From positions 17,235-34,399 of the forward strand of contig DHOX01000022.1 of the NCBI GenBank assembly GCA_002409785.1: DNA of 17,165 nt, read 5' to 3'. Below are positions 15,762 to 17,165 of this stretch, one piece after another (positions within the stretch are counted from its first letter, which is position 1; every line of letters starts with the position of its first letter). The stretch is from Prevotella sp. UBA5379 (GTDB lineage: Bacteria; Bacteroidota; Bacteroidia; Bacteroidales; Bacteroidaceae). The notes beneath the pieces are model-generated. The model had not been told where the DNA came from. It worked only from the letters and a program-made list of their open reading frames with translations, and searched no databases. The position numbers and the translations under genes are program-made.

Positions 15762-16748
15762 ATGACTATCCAATCCACAAAGCCATATATAATCGGACTT
15801 GATCTGGGAGGAACTAATTCGGTCTTCGGAATCGTAGATTCCCAAGGAAAGATCATTGCCAGTACCTCCATCAAGACACAAGCCTACAACAAAGTAGAAG
15901 ACTATCTGCAGGCATCTATCGCCGCTCTTCAACCAATGATAAAATCCGTTGGCGGGATCGGGGAAATCCAATCCATGGGCATAGGAGCCCCCAAAGGTAA
16001 TTTCTATCACGGAACGGTAGAATATGCAGCCAACTTGGTCTGGGCGCATGACCGTATCGTCCCTCTGGCACAATTATTCTCTGAACATCTGGATCATATC
16101 CCCGTAGCGTTAACGAATGATGCCAATGCAGCAGCCTTGGGTGAGATGACCTATGGTGTGGCACGGGGAATGAAAAATTTCATTGATATCACATTGGGTA
16201 CAGGTGTAGGATCCGGTATTGTAGCCAACGGCCAACTCCTATATGGGTGCGATGGATTTGCTGGCGAACTGGGACATACCATCATGGATTTCAGCAAAGA
16301 TGCCCGTTTATGCGGCTGTGGCCGCAGAGGTTGCCTGGAAACTTATTGCTCTGCAACAGGAGTAGTCCGGACAGCACTCGAATTCTTAAAGACCAGTACA
16401 GAAGCAAGTTTGCTACGCCATCTCAAACCGGAAGAGTTAACCTCACTCGATGTCAGCCTCGCCGCAGAGAAAGGCGATCCACTTGCACAACGGGTATATG
16501 ATTTTACTGGAGCCATGCTCGGAAAGGCTTGCGCTAATTTTACGACCTTCTGCAGCCCGGAAGCCTATGTCTTTTTCGGTGGTCTCACTAAGGCCGGTGA
16601 TCTACTCATGAAACCGCTTCAAGAGACTTACAATCAATATGTCCTGAACATGTATAAGGGAAAGGCTAAATTTCTGATCAGCTCTCTTCCCGGAAGTAAT
16701 GCTGCCGTACTTGGAGCTTCCGCTGTGGGAAGAGCATTGAACTCATAA
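15762..16748 (+). CDS. ROK-family sugar kinase (canonical, zinc-containing)
   Basis: This cytoplasmic hexose or amino-sugar kinase has 328 aa and no HTH domain. 'GLDLGGTNSVFGIVD' is the ATP phosphate-binding motif and 'MGIGAPKGNF' the substrate loop. Asp120 in 'TNDANAAALGE' is the catalytic base, followed by 'DITLGTGVGSGIV'. The zinc site is complete: His172 in 'GELGH' and Cys184, Cys186 and Cys191 in 'CGCGRRGCLE'. The C-terminal 'VFFGGLT' and 'AAVLGASAVG' are also typical. Bacteroidetes lack a PTS for these sugars, and ROK hexokinases such as RokA of Bacteroides fragilis phosphorylate GlcNAc and glucose after uptake. A GlcNAc or GlcN kinase feeding NagB is the most likely role here (inference), but glucose kinase is possible. 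It follows a strong terminator, so it probably has its own promoter or depends on read-through. Confidence 0.92.
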   Translation: MTIQSTKPYIIGLDLGGTNSVFGIVDSQGKIIASTSIKTQAYNKVEDYLQASIAALQPMIKSVGGIGEIQSMGIGAPKGNFYHGTVEYAANLVWAHDRIVPLAQLFSEHLDHIPVALTNDANAAALGEMTYGVARGMKNFIDITLGTGVGSGIVANGQLLYGCDGFAGELGHTIMDFSKDARLCGCGRRGCLETYCSATGVVRTALEFLKTSTEASLLRHLKPEELTSLDVSLAAEKGDPLAQRVYDFTGAMLGKACANFTTFCSPEAYVFFGGLTKAGDLLMKPLQETYNQYVLNMYKGKAKFLISSLPGSNAAVLGASAVGRALNS

Positions 16749-16859
16749 GGTCACCCTCGCCGGCATGACCCATCAGCGTCAGCAGGCCAGACGACCATTC
16801 TTTTCCAACAGAAGACGATTCATACCCTGTCGCCTCATCAGATCCCATCAATAAAGATT

Positions 16860-17165
16860 ATGAAAAAACTTTTTGTCCCTCAGCTTACACACATCCCGGA
16901 AAGAGCTGTAGAAATACCAGAAATATTCAATCAAGAAAACATACGATGTCAACCCATTGACATCGTAAACTGGCCCGATCATCCCCATCATCCCTCAGTT
17001 TGTTTTCGCATCGCCCATTCAGAAGATACCATATATCTCCATTATCACGTAACGGAAGATGATATACGCGCCATTGCTTCCCAGGATAATGGACCGGTCT
17101 GGGAAGATTCCTGTTGTGAGTTCTTTTCTCAGTTTGAAAAGGGTGGCATCTATTATAATATGGAA
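16860..17165 (+). CDS. CBM9-like carbohydrate-binding family protein (5' part, cut by window end)
   Basis: This open frame starts at ATG 16860 and runs without a stop to the window end, giving 102 residues. The start 'MKKLFVPQLTHIPERA' has no signal peptide. The segment resembles the Bacteroidetes 'carbohydrate-binding family 9-like' proteins: 'WPDHPHHPSVCFRIAHSED' followed by 'YLHYHVTEDDIRA' and 'NGPVWEDSCCEFFSQF', matching the usual pattern of a beta-sandwich with 'NGxVWxDSCVEFF'. The function of these small proteins is unclear; they often sit in carbohydrate loci. It begins 111 bases after the ROK kinase. That gap holds nothing recognisable. Confidence 0.8.
   Translation, partial: MKKLFVPQLTHIPERAVEIPEIFNQENIRCQPIDIVNWPDHPHHPSVCFRIAHSEDTIYLHYHVTEDDIRAIASQDNGPVWEDSCCEFFSQFEKGGIYYNME

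Noticed and set aside
1..17165. Mobile elements, CRISPR arrays, tRNA or rRNA genes
   Set aside because: No transposase or integrase, terminal repeats, regularly spaced repeats or RNA gene patterns were seen, and gene order and style are uniform across the window.

Overview
The window is a stretch of a Bacteroidetes genome, most likely a gut-type Bacteroidales such as Bacteroides, Parabacteroides or a relative. The evidence is an adjacent SusC-like/SusD-like outer-membrane pair, lipoproteins without PTS components, AT-rich intergenic regions with TAnnTTTG-type -7 boxes, and little use of Shine-Dalgarno sequences. All ten genes lie on the + strand. Together they form one polysaccharide utilization locus (PUL) with an intracellular amino-sugar module. 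I see no tRNA, rRNA, CRISPR array, insertion sequence or phage gene.

Layout: (1) 29-1201 encodes a XylR-type regulator, with a LacI-like sugar-binding domain fused to an AraC DNA-binding domain. (2) After a 228-base promoter region comes a likely operon: SusC-like transporter (1430-4567), SusD-like lipoprotein (4574-6268), a small PKD-like putative glycan-binding lipoprotein (6313-7131), a ROK kinase homologue without the family's zinc motif (7212-8039), and a secreted GH2 enzyme of the exo-beta-D-glucosaminidase (CsxA) type (8068-10665). (3) A second promoter region precedes a secreted GH20 beta-N-acetylhexosaminidase (10877-12487), NagB glucosamine-6-phosphate deaminase (12663-13454) and a NagB-like/PIG-L deacetylase fusion (13583-15589), closed by a strong intrinsic terminator. 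(4) A canonical zinc-type ROK sugar kinase (15762-16748) and the 5' end of a CBM9-like protein (16860 onward, cut by the window end) follow.

Working model (inference): SusC/SusD and the small lipoprotein capture and import oligosaccharides containing GlcNAc and GlcN. In the periplasm, GH20 removes terminal GlcNAc and the GH2 enzyme removes terminal non-acetylated GlcN. Free amino sugars enter the cytoplasm by a transporter not in this window, are phosphorylated by a ROK kinase, and GlcN-6-P is converted by NagB to fructose-6-P. No nagA is present; the PIG-L half of the fusion protein is a candidate for an alternative deacetylation step.

The most interesting protein is that fusion. Its NagB half has lost three of the four canonical deaminase catalytic residues, while its PIG-L half keeps a plausible zinc site. 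It sits directly beside an intact NagB. The GH2 enzyme has the active-site signature of glucosaminidases, which suggests that the substrate is chitosan-like or otherwise carries free-amine glucosamine.
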